From assembly GCA_013815385.1 (NCBI GenBank), contig JACDGL010000001.1, forward strand, positions 248,001 to 312,000: DNA of 64,000 bases. The letters run 5' to 3'. The number at the start of each line of letters is the position of its first letter. Position 1 is the stretch's first letter. Positions 26,268-35,777 of this stretch are shown piece by piece. The notes under the pieces are model-generated. The model made no database searches. It was not told where the DNA came from and saw nothing but the letters and a program-made list of their open reading frames with translations. The stretch comes from Taibaiella sp. (GTDB lineage: Bacteria > Bacteroidota > Bacteroidia > Chitinophagales > Chitinophagaceae). The position numbers were made by a program, and so were the translations under genes.

Positions 26268-26572
26268 CTGGGAACGTTTATGATTTGTGTTTAACAAAAT
26301 TTTCTGAAAGCAAAATAGGATTAATTCTCCTATTATACAAGACATAGTTAAATAATATTTTGGTTGGGTATCATGCAAAGATAGTTTAGGTACGTTTTCC
26401 CCTATTTATCCACACATTTAACCGTTTCCACCCGCTAATTATTGTATATATGTGCTAAAAAAACAAAAAAAGGATGCAAAAGTACTTTTTACATAACCAT
26501 AACAATGTGCTACTGATGCTGGCATGATTGTAATATGCTAAATCATGAAAAAACGTCCTAAAAACGATCATT
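26268..26572. other. 305-bp divergent intergenic region
   Basis: Lies between the divergent PorP and YtxH-like genes. It holds a -7 box for PorP on the minus strand (26376-26383) and A/T-rich sequence. No gene or repeat was recognised in it. Confidence 0.5.
26376..26383 (-). promoter_or_regulatory. Bacteroidota -7 box upstream of the PorP gene
   Basis: Reads TATCTTTG on the minus strand, a perfect match to TAnnTTTG. It would give a 5' leader of roughly 100 nt before the ATG at 26267. No convincing -33 TTTG was seen. Confidence 0.45.
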
Positions 26573-26872
26573 ATGAGCACAGCAAAATTCTTATTGTACG
26601 CCGCGGCAGGAGCTGCGATTGTATACCTGCTTACAGCAGACAAGGCCAAGGGCCTCCGTGACGAGATAGCCGATAACGCCGGAGAATGGAAAGATAAACT
26701 TGGCAAATTGGCTTCTGACACCTCAGATAGCCTTACCGATCTGAAAAAACGTATTAAGAAAGAAGCAGGATCGCTGACAGATGATGCCCGTGAAAAAATC
26801 ACCAGCATACTGGACGAAGGCACCAAAACTGCAAAGAGTGTTAAGAATTCTGCTGCAAAACAGCTTTCTTAA
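26573..26872 (+). CDS. YtxH-like small membrane-anchored protein
   Basis: A 99-residue protein with one N-terminal hydrophobic segment (FLLYAAAGAAIVYLLTADKA). A long amphipathic, Lys/Asp/Ser-rich helical region (LRDEIADNAGEWKDKLGKL, SLTDLKKRIKKEAGSLTDD) follows. This layout is that of YtxH/gas-vesicle-like stress proteins. The exact role is unknown, though relatives are often induced by general stress. It is a single gene closed by a terminator. Confidence 0.7.
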   Translation: MSTAKFLLYAAAGAAIVYLLTADKAKGLRDEIADNAGEWKDKLGKLASDTSDSLTDLKKRIKKEAGSLTDDAREKITSILDEGTKTAKSVKNSAAKQLS

Positions 26873-26889
26873 TATCCAAAATTCAATTA

Positions 26890-26925
26890 AAATGGCCTGC
26901 TTTTACGATAAAGCAGGCCATTTTT
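26890..26925 (+). terminator. terminator after the YtxH-like gene
   Basis: A 13-bp stem (aaatggcctgctt / aagcaggccattt) with an 8-nt loop, followed by Ts. It lies about 20 bp after the stop codon. Confidence 0.88.
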
Positions 26926-26960
26926 TTGATAAAAAGATATTTTAGCAAAAAGTGCAATTC

Positions 26961-26988
26961 TTTGTATGTTGTGCGGCCATTATCTTAT
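26961..26988 (+). promoter_or_regulatory. promoter of the DUF4184 gene
   Basis: TTTG (26961-26964), a 16-bp spacer and TATCTTAT (26981-26988). The -7 box ends 3 bp before the ATG at 26992, again implying a leaderless transcript. Confidence 0.5.
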
Positions 26989-26991
26989 TAA

Positions 26992-27702
26992 ATGCCTTTT
27001 ACGTTCTCTCACCCTGCATTAGTACTACCATTACTTAATAAAAGAAAGATAAGGGTATCTGCTACAGGCTTGATAATCGGTAGCATTATTCCCGATTTTG
27101 AAGCATTTCTATGCCCGGGGTGCGATAAAATATATAGCCATACCTGGAAAGGCGTATTCTGGTTCAACCTGCCACTTGCACTCGCGGTGGCTTTTGTCTA
27201 TCATATAATAGTAAGGGATATGCTGGTCAATAACCTCCCCAGCTTCTTAAGAAAACGTTTTTCCGTCCTTACACACTACAATTGGATACATTATTTCCGC
27301 AAACATTGGGTAATGGTGATCTTGTCCATGCTAGTGGGGATATTTTCCCACTTGCTATGGGATGCATTTACCCATCTGAACCTGCGGTACCCGGATGCCA
27401 CCTATTCACAGGTAAGATTTTTAGGGCATCGCCTTTACCTATTGCTCCAATACTCTAATTCACTGATTGGCCTTGCAGTGGTAATTGGATATATAGCACG
27501 TATGCCCCAGCATCAGTTAATAAAAGTACGGCGTTCACCCTTTGCATACTGGCTGCTTGTGGGCATCTTCGGCACAATAACGGGAGCTATCATTGCCAAT
27601 AATACCACAGACTACATAGATATCATATTCTACATCAATACCTGCATATCATCAGCCCTACTTGGATTAACACTTACCTCACTGCTCTTTAAATATGGAT
27701 AA
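26992..27702 (+). CDS. DUF4184 family membrane protein
   Basis: A 236-residue integral membrane protein beginning MPFTFSHPALVLPLL, the typical opening of DUF4184 proteins. GLIIGSIIPDFEAFL and GIFSHLLWDAFTH carry conserved His and Asp residues that recall metal-dependent membrane hydrolases of the YdjM/DUF4184 type. About six membrane helices. The biochemical role is not known. It is a single gene, with a short imperfect hairpin after its stop. Confidence 0.82.
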   Translation: MPFTFSHPALVLPLLNKRKIRVSATGLIIGSIIPDFEAFLCPGCDKIYSHTWKGVFWFNLPLALAVAFVYHIIVRDMLVNNLPSFLRKRFSVLTHYNWIHYFRKHWVMVILSMLVGIFSHLLWDAFTHLNLRYPDATYSQVRFLGHRLYLLLQYSNSLIGLAVVIGYIARMPQHQLIKVRRSPFAYWLLVGIFGTITGAIIANNTTDYIDIIFYINTCISSALLGLTLTSLLFKYG

Positions 27703-27708
27703 ATAGAA

Positions 27709-27733
27709 AACGGGACAGCTAAGCTGCCCCGTT
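27709..27733 (+). terminator. weak terminator-like hairpin after the DUF4184 gene
   Basis: Arms aacggg-a-cagct and agctg-c-cccgtt pair with one mismatch. There is no real T tract downstream, so this is a weak call. Confidence 0.35.
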
Positions 27734-27756
27734 AGAAAAGTTATTATTTATTGATG

Positions 27757-28068
27757 CTATACATTCGTATCAGAAACATCAGTACGGGTAACCGTTGTGC
27801 GGCTAACATCTGTACGTGAATCTACATTTCCGCCTCTGCCGCGCATCATCGCAAATAAAATAAGCGCTAAAACAATAATGCCTACTATCCAAACCCATGG
27901 CTGAGAAAGCAAGCTGCTGTCGGGGACTGTAGCAGTGGTTGTATTGGTACTGGTAGTAGTTGTATGCGCGTCAGTGTTAGCTGTAGTTGCATTGTCCTGC
28001 GCCATCGCATACATACTATTGCTTACGGCAAGTACAACTGTGGCCAGATACATTTTGTAGTTTTTCAT
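27757..28068 (-). CDS. small membrane protein with Thr-rich linker
   Basis: A 103-residue protein: signal peptide or first helix (MYLATVVLAVSNSMYAMA), a low-complexity Thr/Ala/Asn stretch (residues about 24-48), one strong transmembrane helix (WVWIVGIIVLALILFAMM), then a basic and Ser/Thr-rich tail with repeated TDVS. No family recognised. The layout suggests a lipoprotein-free, inner-membrane anchored protein with a periplasmic linker. Similar small proteins are common in Chitinophagaceae. Confidence 0.6.
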   Translation of the reverse strand: MKNYKMYLATVVLAVSNSMYAMAQDNATTANTDAHTTTTSTNTTTATVPDSSLLSQPWVWIVGIIVLALILFAMMRGRGGNVDSRTDVSRTTVTRTDVSDTNV

Positions 28069-28307
28069 AATTCGTGTTTTTGGTTAGTTATATATGTTTT
28101 GTTAAACATTTTAAAAACTGTGCCATTATAAAGCATGAGCTTGAAAATCACAGAAAAAAAGAATGTCATAAAGTTGATATAAAACTAATATGGCGAAATA
28201 ATTGAAAAAAACCATTGCAGAAATAACAGGATTAGCCGTGCTGGGTGGGCTAATCAAACTTATGCCCCCCTATCATCAGTAAAAAACTTAGCAAACACCG
28301 AACAGAG

Positions 28308-28346
28308 AAAATGAATACGGCACCGTGTAGGTGCCGTATTCATTTT
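28308..28346. terminator. terminator downstream of the hydroxyacyl-CoA dehydrogenase gene
   Basis: A perfect 17-bp stem (28308-28324 with 28330-28346) with a 5-nt loop gtgta. A-rich left foot and T-rich right foot. It lies 18 bp past the end of the minus-strand gene. Confidence 0.88.
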
Positions 28347-28363
28347 TATATTTTATAAACTAA

Positions 28364-29347
28364 CTACATTTTCCACGTTTTATTTTGGAAACGGCTGGCT
28401 ACCACCAGATCTTTACTGCCTGGTGTGTATGTGTAAAAACCTTCGCCCGATTTAGCACCATAAAAACCTGCCTGTACCATATTGGCAAGCAGTGTGGCAG
28501 GAGCGTATTTCTGGTTGCCGAAGCCCATGTGCAGCACATTCATTATTGAATAGCAGGTATCCAGACCTATAAAATCCGCAAGCTGTAGCGGACCCATAGG
28601 GTGCGCCATACCCAGCTTCATAATAGTATCAATTTCCTCTACACCGGCTACGCCTTCCTGCAAAGCAAGAATAGCCTCGTTGATGAGTGGCATAAGGATA
28701 CGGTTAGATATAAAACCAGGATAATCATTTACCACACAAGGCACTTTGCCCAGGTATTTAGAAAGGTCGTAAACCAGTTGTGTAACGGTAGCATCTGTAG
28801 CATAGCCATTTATGATCTCTACCAGCTTCATAACCGGTACGGGATTCATAAAGTGCATACCTATCACTTTGCCCGGGCGCTTTGTATAAGAGCCAATACG
28901 GGTAATGGAAATAGAAGATGTATTAGTAGCCAGTATAGTATGCTCCGGGCATGCCTTATCCAGCTCCTGGAATATTTTGATCTTAAGATCTATATTCTCA
29001 GTTGCAGCTTCTATCACCAGGTCTGCATCTTTCACAGCCTCTGCCATATCAGTATAGGTTACTATCCTGCCCAGTGCAGTCTGCTTTGCCTCTTCGGTCA
29101 GTGTATTTTTAGATACCTGCCTGTCCATGTTTTTACCAATGGTGGCAACAGCCTTATCTAAGGCAGCCTGCTTCACATCCATCATGTGTACGCTAAAGCC
29201 GCTTTGGGCAAATACGTGACTGATACCATTGCCCATAGTGCCGGAGCCTATAACGGTAACGATTTTTAATTTTTCTAGCATATGGCGCGTATTTTCGTTA
29301 ATGCCGGCATGTTCCAGTTTTACCGGAGTTTCAGTAGTTTGTAACAT
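28364..29347 (-). CDS. 3-hydroxybutyryl-CoA dehydrogenase
   Basis: An NAD(P)-dependent 3-hydroxyacyl-CoA dehydrogenase. The Rossmann motif is VTVIGSGTMGNGISHVFAQSG. ILATNTSSISITRI, GKVIGMHFMNPVPVMKLVEII carrying the catalytic His, and GFISNRILMPLINEA follow, ending in the C-terminal helical domain PMGPLQLADFIGLD. The core is about 300 residues and stands alone (no enoyl-CoA hydratase fusion). Translation may instead start at ATG 29281, which would remove 22 residues not typical of the family. It could serve beta-oxidation or butanoate metabolism. Confidence 0.92.
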   Translation of the reverse strand: MLQTTETPVKLEHAGINENTRHMLEKLKIVTVIGSGTMGNGISHVFAQSGFSVHMMDVKQAALDKAVATIGKNMDRQVSKNTLTEEAKQTALGRIVTYTDMAEAVKDADLVIEAATENIDLKIKIFQELDKACPEHTILATNTSSISITRIGSYTKRPGKVIGMHFMNPVPVMKLVEIINGYATDATVTQLVYDLSKYLGKVPCVVNDYPGFISNRILMPLINEAILALQEGVAGVEEIDTIMKLGMAHPMGPLQLADFIGLDTCYSIMNVLHMGFGNQKYAPATLLANMVQAGFYGAKSGEGFYTYTPGSKDLVVASRFQNKTWKM

Positions 29348-29531
29348 TAAATAAATATTTTAAAACGTGCCCAAGGTAGGGTAAAAAGTCAAAACTAAAA
29401 GATTAATACCCAAAAGAATATTTACATTATTCCTTATTAATATTCATAGAAAAATAAATAATAGTAGCCGTAAGAATGTGGATATTTAACAAAACAGGGA
29501 GCTATTATTATATAAATTTAGGTCTCTAAGT

Positions 29532-32144
29532 ATGGATATACAGCGTGCCACCCCGGTGAACGAAGTGCTGGCAAAACTTATATTTCTTGTATTGCCTACA
29601 GCACTGGTCAGTTATTTTTTACTGGTCAATGTAAATCAGTATTATTCCATCTTACGCAACAGTGCTTTTGAGCAGACACTTTACTTTACAACCGGCATGG
29701 TGGCAGGCACTCTTTTCTATGCCTTCCGTTTCCGGTTTTTTCCCGCCTTTGCGTTATTAATGCTGGGGCTTTATACAATATATAAAGGGCTGGACAAATT
29801 AGCAGTGGGTGAATTCGACTCGTTTTTTATATCCGTTCAGTTCATGGCATTTGCTGTATTGTTTACCGCAGGGTGGCTGATAGGTTGGGGATTTGTGCGG
29901 CTGCGGTACTGGTCTGTATTTATTGCTGCATCCTTATTATGTGCCTGCATACTGGTTATAGCTAAAGCTAATGCAGATACCGTATATGGATTGCTGCGCT
30001 CCTTTACTCCTGCTGTACTGTATGCGGTGTACATCATCTTTACCGCCGAGCAGATATATGGGTATAAGGATAAATCACAAAAATTCTGGTGGTACTTAAG
30101 CAGGCGCCTATTTTTATTTGGGCTTATTGCCATACTGCTCCTAGGCGGTGTTGTTTACCTGATGCGCGGTGAGATAAAGGAAACCGTGGCCAACTATGGC
30201 GGCGGTGGCAAGGAAGGCAGCAATAGCATGCTGAAAAAAAATAAGGACAACACATTTGACCTTAAAAATTACTCACGCCTGCAAAGCAGCCTGAGCAGAA
30301 GCAATGATCTTCTTTTTTGCGCACACATAGATAATTTCTTTCCTAATTCACAGATACCAAACCCGCTATACCTCACAGCTTTCTACTACACTAAATTTGA
30401 TACACTAACAGAAACCTTCGAGCGGGATGCTACCATACCCTTTAATGATCTTTTTGAGCCGGACCCGTCAAAAATCCCATTATTTTCTACCCGGCAGGAT
30501 AGTACCGTTATCACTAATAGCTTATCTGACAGGGGAAGGAAAATTGTAGACATAGAAGTGTATAGCAAGAACCTCTCCCCTACTACCTATCTGGCACCTA
30601 ATGTAGGCTACTTTGTACAGCCGGTAACTGTGGAGAAAGACTTTAGAAGTGAATTTAAAACCGCATTCAGGGCTAAGAGTTATGTATCAGAACTGAATAG
30701 CGCCTATTTCGTCTATAACTCGCAGGATGAGCAGCTTAAGAAATTCCAGGCTATGCGCTTCAGCGTATTGCGAAAGGCAGAAGGTTATGGAAAAATGGAC
30801 CGCGGGTTCATGAGCTACTACACCTTTATGCCTGCAAATGCCAAGTTCAGGCAGATAAGTGATCTAGCTCATAAAGTAACGGGAAATGCCACCACTGCGG
30901 TAGATAAAGTAATAGCCATACGCGACTACTTCCTGTCAAAGAATGAGAACGGGGAGGCATTGTACAAATACACTGATAACCCGGGCGTACCGGATATACC
31001 CAGCGCATCGAAGCTCATGTACTTTCTTTTTGAAAACCATAAAGGGTACTGTGCATACTATGCAGGCGCCACCCTATTTATGCTCCGTTCATTAGGCATA
31101 CCATCGCGTATAGCTGTAGGCTTCCTTACTATGGACAGGAGCGACAAGAACAAGGGCTGGTACTGGTACTATGCAGACCAGGCACATGCATGGGTGCAGG
31201 TTTACTTTCCTGGTTTTGGCTGGATAGATTTTGACACTACGGTCGGCAACAGCGATGCACGCGAAAGCCCTAAGCCCGATGGCACCCCGCCAACACAGCC
31301 TCCTAAGGCCTGGTTGGCTGCTGAAGGCCTGGTAGAAGAAGTAGATACTGCAAAAAAGATAATGAAGATGCAGGTGAAGCAAATGGTATTTCATGATAAG
31401 GAATACAAGCTGTCTACATCCGCAGATGTGAATATGGATGTAAAAGTTGCTGTTATAAGGATAGATAGCACTGATGTGCCATTGAGTACCCTGCACAAAG
31501 GGGATTCGGTGACTGCCGTATCTTATGCAGATAAAATGAAGGAAATGACCATTACTGCTGCTGACAATGGTAACAGTATTGTAAAGCGTTTCCCCGACCC
31601 CGCACCCATTGATGAAGTGTACCTGAAAAGAAAGAATGTATCAAAGCAGGAAGAAAAACAGGCGGTTGTAAAGAAGGAAAAAACTATCTCAGCCCGGCAG
31701 GTAATGATCCTCAGTATCAGCATAGTTTGTGGATTACTTTTATTATTCCTGCTGATACCCGCAATAATATATACTTACTACCTGCTGCGATATAAAAATG
31801 CCAGACCGGCCAACAAAGGCTACTGGGCGTACAGGACGGCCAGCTATTACCTGCACCAGCTGGGTATAACAAGAGGTATAGCTACCCCTATGCAATATGC
31901 CCGCAAAGTGGTAGATCCGCAGTATGGTACCAGCCTTACCCAATTTATGAACGTGTACCTGAAACAAAAGTATGCCGGGCAAACACTAAATACCGCCGAG
32001 CAGCAAACTATAGAAAGCTTCCTTGTACCATTCCTGAAGAGAATAAAGAAATCTATACCCTTCCATAAGCGGTTTGGAGCATTTATGAATACTTTACGTA
32101 GTATCAGCTTTTTTGTAGCTCCCGAAGACGAAAAAGAAATGTAA
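29532..32144 (+). CDS. transglutaminase-like membrane protein
   Basis: An 870-residue protein. The N-terminal 215 residues hold about six transmembrane helices. The periplasmic part contains a transglutaminase-core domain with the triad: Cys in HKGYCAYYAGATLFMLRS, His in QAHAWVQVYFPG and Asp in GWIDFDTTVG. One more helix (MILSISIVCGLLLLFLLIP, about residue 725) leads to a cytoplasmic tail resembling DUF4129-type tails. The layout matches TgpA-like proteins of bacteria. Substrate unknown; a cell-wall or envelope peptide is plausible because PBP1A follows 54 bp downstream. Confidence 0.85.
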   Translation: MDIQRATPVNEVLAKLIFLVLPTALVSYFLLVNVNQYYSILRNSAFEQTLYFTTGMVAGTLFYAFRFRFFPAFALLMLGLYTIYKGLDKLAVGEFDSFFISVQFMAFAVLFTAGWLIGWGFVRLRYWSVFIAASLLCACILVIAKANADTVYGLLRSFTPAVLYAVYIIFTAEQIYGYKDKSQKFWWYLSRRLFLFGLIAILLLGGVVYLMRGEIKETVANYGGGGKEGSNSMLKKNKDNTFDLKNYSRLQSSLSRSNDLLFCAHIDNFFPNSQIPNPLYLTAFYYTKFDTLTETFERDATIPFNDLFEPDPSKIPLFSTRQDSTVITNSLSDRGRKIVDIEVYSKNLSPTTYLAPNVGYFVQPVTVEKDFRSEFKTAFRAKSYVSELNSAYFVYNSQDEQLKKFQAMRFSVLRKAEGYGKMDRGFMSYYTFMPANAKFRQISDLAHKVTGNATTAVDKVIAIRDYFLSKNENGEALYKYTDNPGVPDIPSASKLMYFLFENHKGYCAYYAGATLFMLRSLGIPSRIAVGFLTMDRSDKNKGWYWYYADQAHAWVQVYFPGFGWIDFDTTVGNSDARESPKPDGTPPTQPPKAWLAAEGLVEEVDTAKKIMKMQVKQMVFHDKEYKLSTSADVNMDVKVAVIRIDSTDVPLSTLHKGDSVTAVSYADKMKEMTITAADNGNSIVKRFPDPAPIDEVYLKRKNVSKQEEKQAVVKKEKTISARQVMILSISIVCGLLLLFLLIPAIIYTYYLLRYKNARPANKGYWAYRTASYYLHQLGITRGIATPMQYARKVVDPQYGTSLTQFMNVYLKQKYAGQTLNTAEQQTIESFLVPFLKRIKKSIPFHKRFGAFMNTLRSISFFVAPEDEKEM

Positions 32145-32198
32145 GTTTGACCCTGCAAGCAGGATTTTAATAGATGATAATATCAATAATATAGGAAG

Positions 32199-34475
32199 AT
32201 GCAGCATGAAAAAGTAAATGAAAAAGGACGCCCGCTGCGGTCTGTAAGAATACTCTGGATAGTATTTTTCCTTGGGGTCATAGGTTTCACTTTAGTGATC
32301 GTTATGATCAATTCAGGGTTTATGGGCTACATGCCCTCTATGGCCGAACTGGAAAACCCAAGTAGTGCCATATCATCTGATGTATATGCCGCAGATGGCA
32401 CCCTGATAGGTAGGTATTTTGTTCAGGACCGCTCTAACAGTAAATACTCAGAGATATCCCAGAATGTTTACCATGCGCTCCTTGCCACAGAGGATGCCCG
32501 TTTTTATGAACACTCCGGCATAGATGCCGTGGGTACTATTGCCATCCCTTTTTATTTATTAGCTCACAAAAAGAGGGGCTCGTCCACTATAACACAGCAG
32601 CTTGCTAAGAACCTTTTTCCGCGTAAGAATGAAAATATGTTTACCCTGCCCTTTATAAAACTAAAGGAATGGGTACTGGCCGTGAAGCTGGAACGTAATC
32701 TTACCAAGGATGAGATCATTACCCTGTACCTGAATACCGTTCCTTTTAGTGATAATGTTTATGGCATAAGGAATGCTTCGCTTACATTCTTTAATAAGGG
32801 TGCTGATAAATTAAGTGTGGATGAAGCTGCAGTACTGATAGGAATGCTTAAAGGCAATACCATTTATAACCCACGCCGCCATCCCGAACGCTCTCTGGAA
32901 CGCCGCAATACGGTGATAGACCAGATGAATAAGTATAACTACATTACTGATGCCCAGGCCATAGAATTCGAAAAAAAACCGATAGTACTGGACTATCATA
33001 AACTGGATTATCATGAAGGGATAGCACCTTATTTCAGGCAGGTAGTGGAGCACCAGGTTAAGGAAGCCTGCAAAAGCCTGAAAAAACCGGATGGCACTAA
33101 TTACGATATTTATAAAGACGGCCTAAAGATATATACCACCCTGGATGTGCGGATGCAGCGCTATGCGGAGCTGGCAGTAGAACAACACATGGCGGAAATT
33201 CAAAAAATATTTATTTCGCAGAAAGGGTATAGGGACGGTAGCATATGGGAAAAGCATAAAGACATCCTGATGTCCAGCATTAAGTCATCAGACAGGTACC
33301 AGATGCTGCAAGACCAGGAGATGGGTATTGAAGACATTCTGAAAGAATTTGATAAGCCTATTAAGATGCGGGTGTTTGCATGGAATAAGTACCACTACAA
33401 GGATACTGTTATGACCCCAGCTGACTCCATTAAATACATGAAGTTGTTTCTGCAAGCCGGCTTTATGGTCATGGATCCATTTACCGGCGAGGTAAAAGCC
33501 TGGGTAGGCGGTATAGACCATACGTTTTTTCAGTACGATCACGTAAATATTAATACAAAACGACAGGTTGGTTCTACCATTAAACCTTTACTCTATTGCC
33601 TTGCAGTTGATAATGGTATTTCGCCCTGCAGCAATGTATCTACCCTGCCCCAGGAATTTCCGACCATGACGCATCCTTACGATGCAGGAGGATATAAAAA
33701 ATTTGGCCCGACACTGACCATGGGCAAAGCGCTTGCGTTATCAGTAAATAATGCAGCTCTTTACCTGCTGAAACAAGTAGGCATCAATGCATTTGTTGAT
33801 TTTGTGCACAAGTGCGGCATTACCAGTAATGTAGAGAAGTATCCATCGTCTGCATTGGGTGTATCAGATATTTCATTGTTCGAAATGCTGGGAGCGTATA
33901 CCATGTTCCCTACAGGGGGCATACATACCGACCCTATGTATATAAGTCGTATAGAAGATAAGAACGGCTCATTGCTAAAGAACTTTACACCCGGTCAAAA
34001 AGAACTGATCAATGCCAATACCGCTTTTAAAATGGTGAAGCTGATGCGTGGTGTTATAGACTTTGGTACGGGTAGGCGCATGCGCTATCGGTATAATATC
34101 AAAAGTGATATAGCCGGTAAGACAGGTACCACCAACAAGCAATCGGATGCATGGTTCATAGGCTACACCCCACAGATAATAGCAGGTGTATGGGTAGGTT
34201 GCGAGGATCCGTCCTTTCACTTTGGCAGCGAGGAACTGGGACAGGGGTCTGCTTCTGCACTTCCTATATGGGCCAAATTCATAGTTAGCGCTTATGCCGA
34301 TAAGGCACTCAACATAAATCCGGATGCCAAATTCAAGCAGCCGGAGAATTTTGACGACTGCGATGTGAGTGACCCTACCAGCCTGGAAAGGGCAAACACT
34401 TATAATGGAAGCTCTAAACCCGCTGATGAACCTGAACCTACTGAAGAAGTGCCGCCTGTTGACTGGCAGCCATAG
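32199..34475 (+). CDS. penicillin-binding protein 1A (bifunctional transglycosylase/transpeptidase)
   Basis: Class A PBP of 758 residues. One N-terminal helix (ILWIVFFLGVIGFTLVIVM), then the GT51 domain with ATEDARFYEHSGIDAVG, GSSTITQQLAKNLFPR and RNLTKDEIITLYLNTVPF. The transpeptidase domain has the active serine in QVGSTIKPLLY (SxxK), SVNNAA (SxN) and KTGTT. A linker between the two holds a long insertion (about residues 300-430). The tail is Pro/Glu-rich. It makes and cross-links peptidoglycan. Sits between the transglutaminase-like gene and the HD hydrolase in one direction. Confidence 0.93.
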   Translation: MQHEKVNEKGRPLRSVRILWIVFFLGVIGFTLVIVMINSGFMGYMPSMAELENPSSAISSDVYAADGTLIGRYFVQDRSNSKYSEISQNVYHALLATEDARFYEHSGIDAVGTIAIPFYLLAHKKRGSSTITQQLAKNLFPRKNENMFTLPFIKLKEWVLAVKLERNLTKDEIITLYLNTVPFSDNVYGIRNASLTFFNKGADKLSVDEAAVLIGMLKGNTIYNPRRHPERSLERRNTVIDQMNKYNYITDAQAIEFEKKPIVLDYHKLDYHEGIAPYFRQVVEHQVKEACKSLKKPDGTNYDIYKDGLKIYTTLDVRMQRYAELAVEQHMAEIQKIFISQKGYRDGSIWEKHKDILMSSIKSSDRYQMLQDQEMGIEDILKEFDKPIKMRVFAWNKYHYKDTVMTPADSIKYMKLFLQAGFMVMDPFTGEVKAWVGGIDHTFFQYDHVNINTKRQVGSTIKPLLYCLAVDNGISPCSNVSTLPQEFPTMTHPYDAGGYKKFGPTLTMGKALALSVNNAALYLLKQVGINAFVDFVHKCGITSNVEKYPSSALGVSDISLFEMLGAYTMFPTGGIHTDPMYISRIEDKNGSLLKNFTPGQKELINANTAFKMVKLMRGVIDFGTGRRMRYRYNIKSDIAGKTGTTNKQSDAWFIGYTPQIIAGVWVGCEDPSFHFGSEELGQGSASALPIWAKFIVSAYADKALNINPDAKFKQPENFDDCDVSDPTSLERANTYNGSSKPADEPEPTEEVPPVDWQP

Positions 34476-34484
34476 CAATACTTA

Positions 34485-35708
34485 ATGAATAAAGTAAAGA
34501 TCATCAACGATCCTGTTTACGGCTTCCTTCGTTTTCCGGAGCCGGAACTGATGCAGATAATAGAACATCCGTGGTTTCAGCGATTAAGGAATATACGGCA
34601 GATGGGTCTCGCCTACCTGGTATATCCCGGCGCCATGCATACCCGTTTTCATCATTCGCTGGGCGCATGCCACCTGATGGATAAGGCACTGGATGAATTG
34701 AAAACAAAAAATATAGAACTGAGCAAGGAAGATTGCCTGGCCGCGCGTATGGCTATATTGCTGCACGATGTAGGGCATGCCCCTTTCTCCCACTCGCTGG
34801 AGCATACATTAGTAGAGGGTGTATCGCACGAAACCATATCGCACATCATTATGCAAAGGCTTAATGAGGAATTTGATGGTATGCTGGATAGGGCCTTACA
34901 AATATTTGATTCCTCATTTCCTAAAAAATACCTGCATCAGCTTGTATCAAGCCAATTGGATGTAGACCGTATGGATTACCTGAACAGGGATAGCTTTTAT
35001 ACAGGCGTTTCAGAAGGGGTCATCGGGTACGACCGTATTTTGCAAATGCTTACCGTAAGGAACAATGAACTGATGGTAGAGGAAAAGGGCGTACACTCAG
35101 TTGAGAAATTTATTGTAGCCCGCAGATTAATGTACTGGCAGGTATATCTTCATAAAACAGTACTTGGTGCCGAACAATTGCTGATCAATATATTTAAGAG
35201 GGCACGGCACCTGGCTTTGGATGGTGTTCATCTGTTCACTACCAGACCAATGCATTATTTTCTATATATTGATGGTAAATTAACCCAAAAAGATTTTGAA
35301 GAGACACCCCTCCACCTGCAGCAATTTTGCGAACTGGATGACTATGATGTGCTTACCTGTATAAAAGAATGGCAAATGCATGATGATAAAGTATTATCCA
35401 TGCTATGTAAAATGATGATTTTACGGAAATTGTATAAAGTTAGCTTCAGTCAGCAATCTTTGGCAAGCAATTTGGAGCAGAAGGAAGAGGAGTTAAAAAA
35501 GAAGTTGGATATACGTAAAGAAGACATGCATTATTTTGCATTTACAGGTACTACATCAAATAGCACTTACAATGCAGATGACGAGCAGATATGTATAGCT
35601 ATGAAAGATGGAAGCGTAAGAGATATATCCGAAATAGATAATTCATTAGTTAACCAAACACTTGCCCGACCCGTAGTTAAAAACTACATTTGCTATATTC
35701 AACCCTGA
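34485..35708 (+). CDS. HD-domain phosphohydrolase
   Basis: A 407-residue HD-superfamily protein. The metal site is H-x(n)-HD-x(n)-D: TRFHHSLGACHLMDKAL, then ILLHDVGHAPFSHSLEHTL, then SQLDVDRMDYLNRDS. N-terminal KIINDPVYGFLRFP and RNIRQMGLAYLVYPGA are typical of the dGTPase-like HD family of Bacteroidota (COG1078). Such enzymes hydrolyse dNTPs or other phosphoesters; substrate is not known here. It begins 9 bp after the PBP1A stop. Confidence 0.88.
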   Translation: MNKVKIINDPVYGFLRFPEPELMQIIEHPWFQRLRNIRQMGLAYLVYPGAMHTRFHHSLGACHLMDKALDELKTKNIELSKEDCLAARMAILLHDVGHAPFSHSLEHTLVEGVSHETISHIIMQRLNEEFDGMLDRALQIFDSSFPKKYLHQLVSSQLDVDRMDYLNRDSFYTGVSEGVIGYDRILQMLTVRNNELMVEEKGVHSVEKFIVARRLMYWQVYLHKTVLGAEQLLINIFKRARHLALDGVHLFTTRPMHYFLYIDGKLTQKDFEETPLHLQQFCELDDYDVLTCIKEWQMHDDKVLSMLCKMMILRKLYKVSFSQQSLASNLEQKEEELKKKLDIRKEDMHYFAFTGTTSNSTYNADDEQICIAMKDGSVRDISEIDNSLVNQTLARPVVKNYICYIQP

Positions 35709-35777
35709 AAACAAGATAAATAACAATAAAATCATTCATTAATTGTTTTACATTAATGAAACAACACATTATACCTC

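Noticed and set aside
28202-28282. A 26-codon frame from TTG reading KKTIAEITGLAVLGG then LIKLMPPYHQ
   Set aside because: It is short with a non-ATG start, no recognised promoter, and nothing conserved to judge by; kept only as a note.
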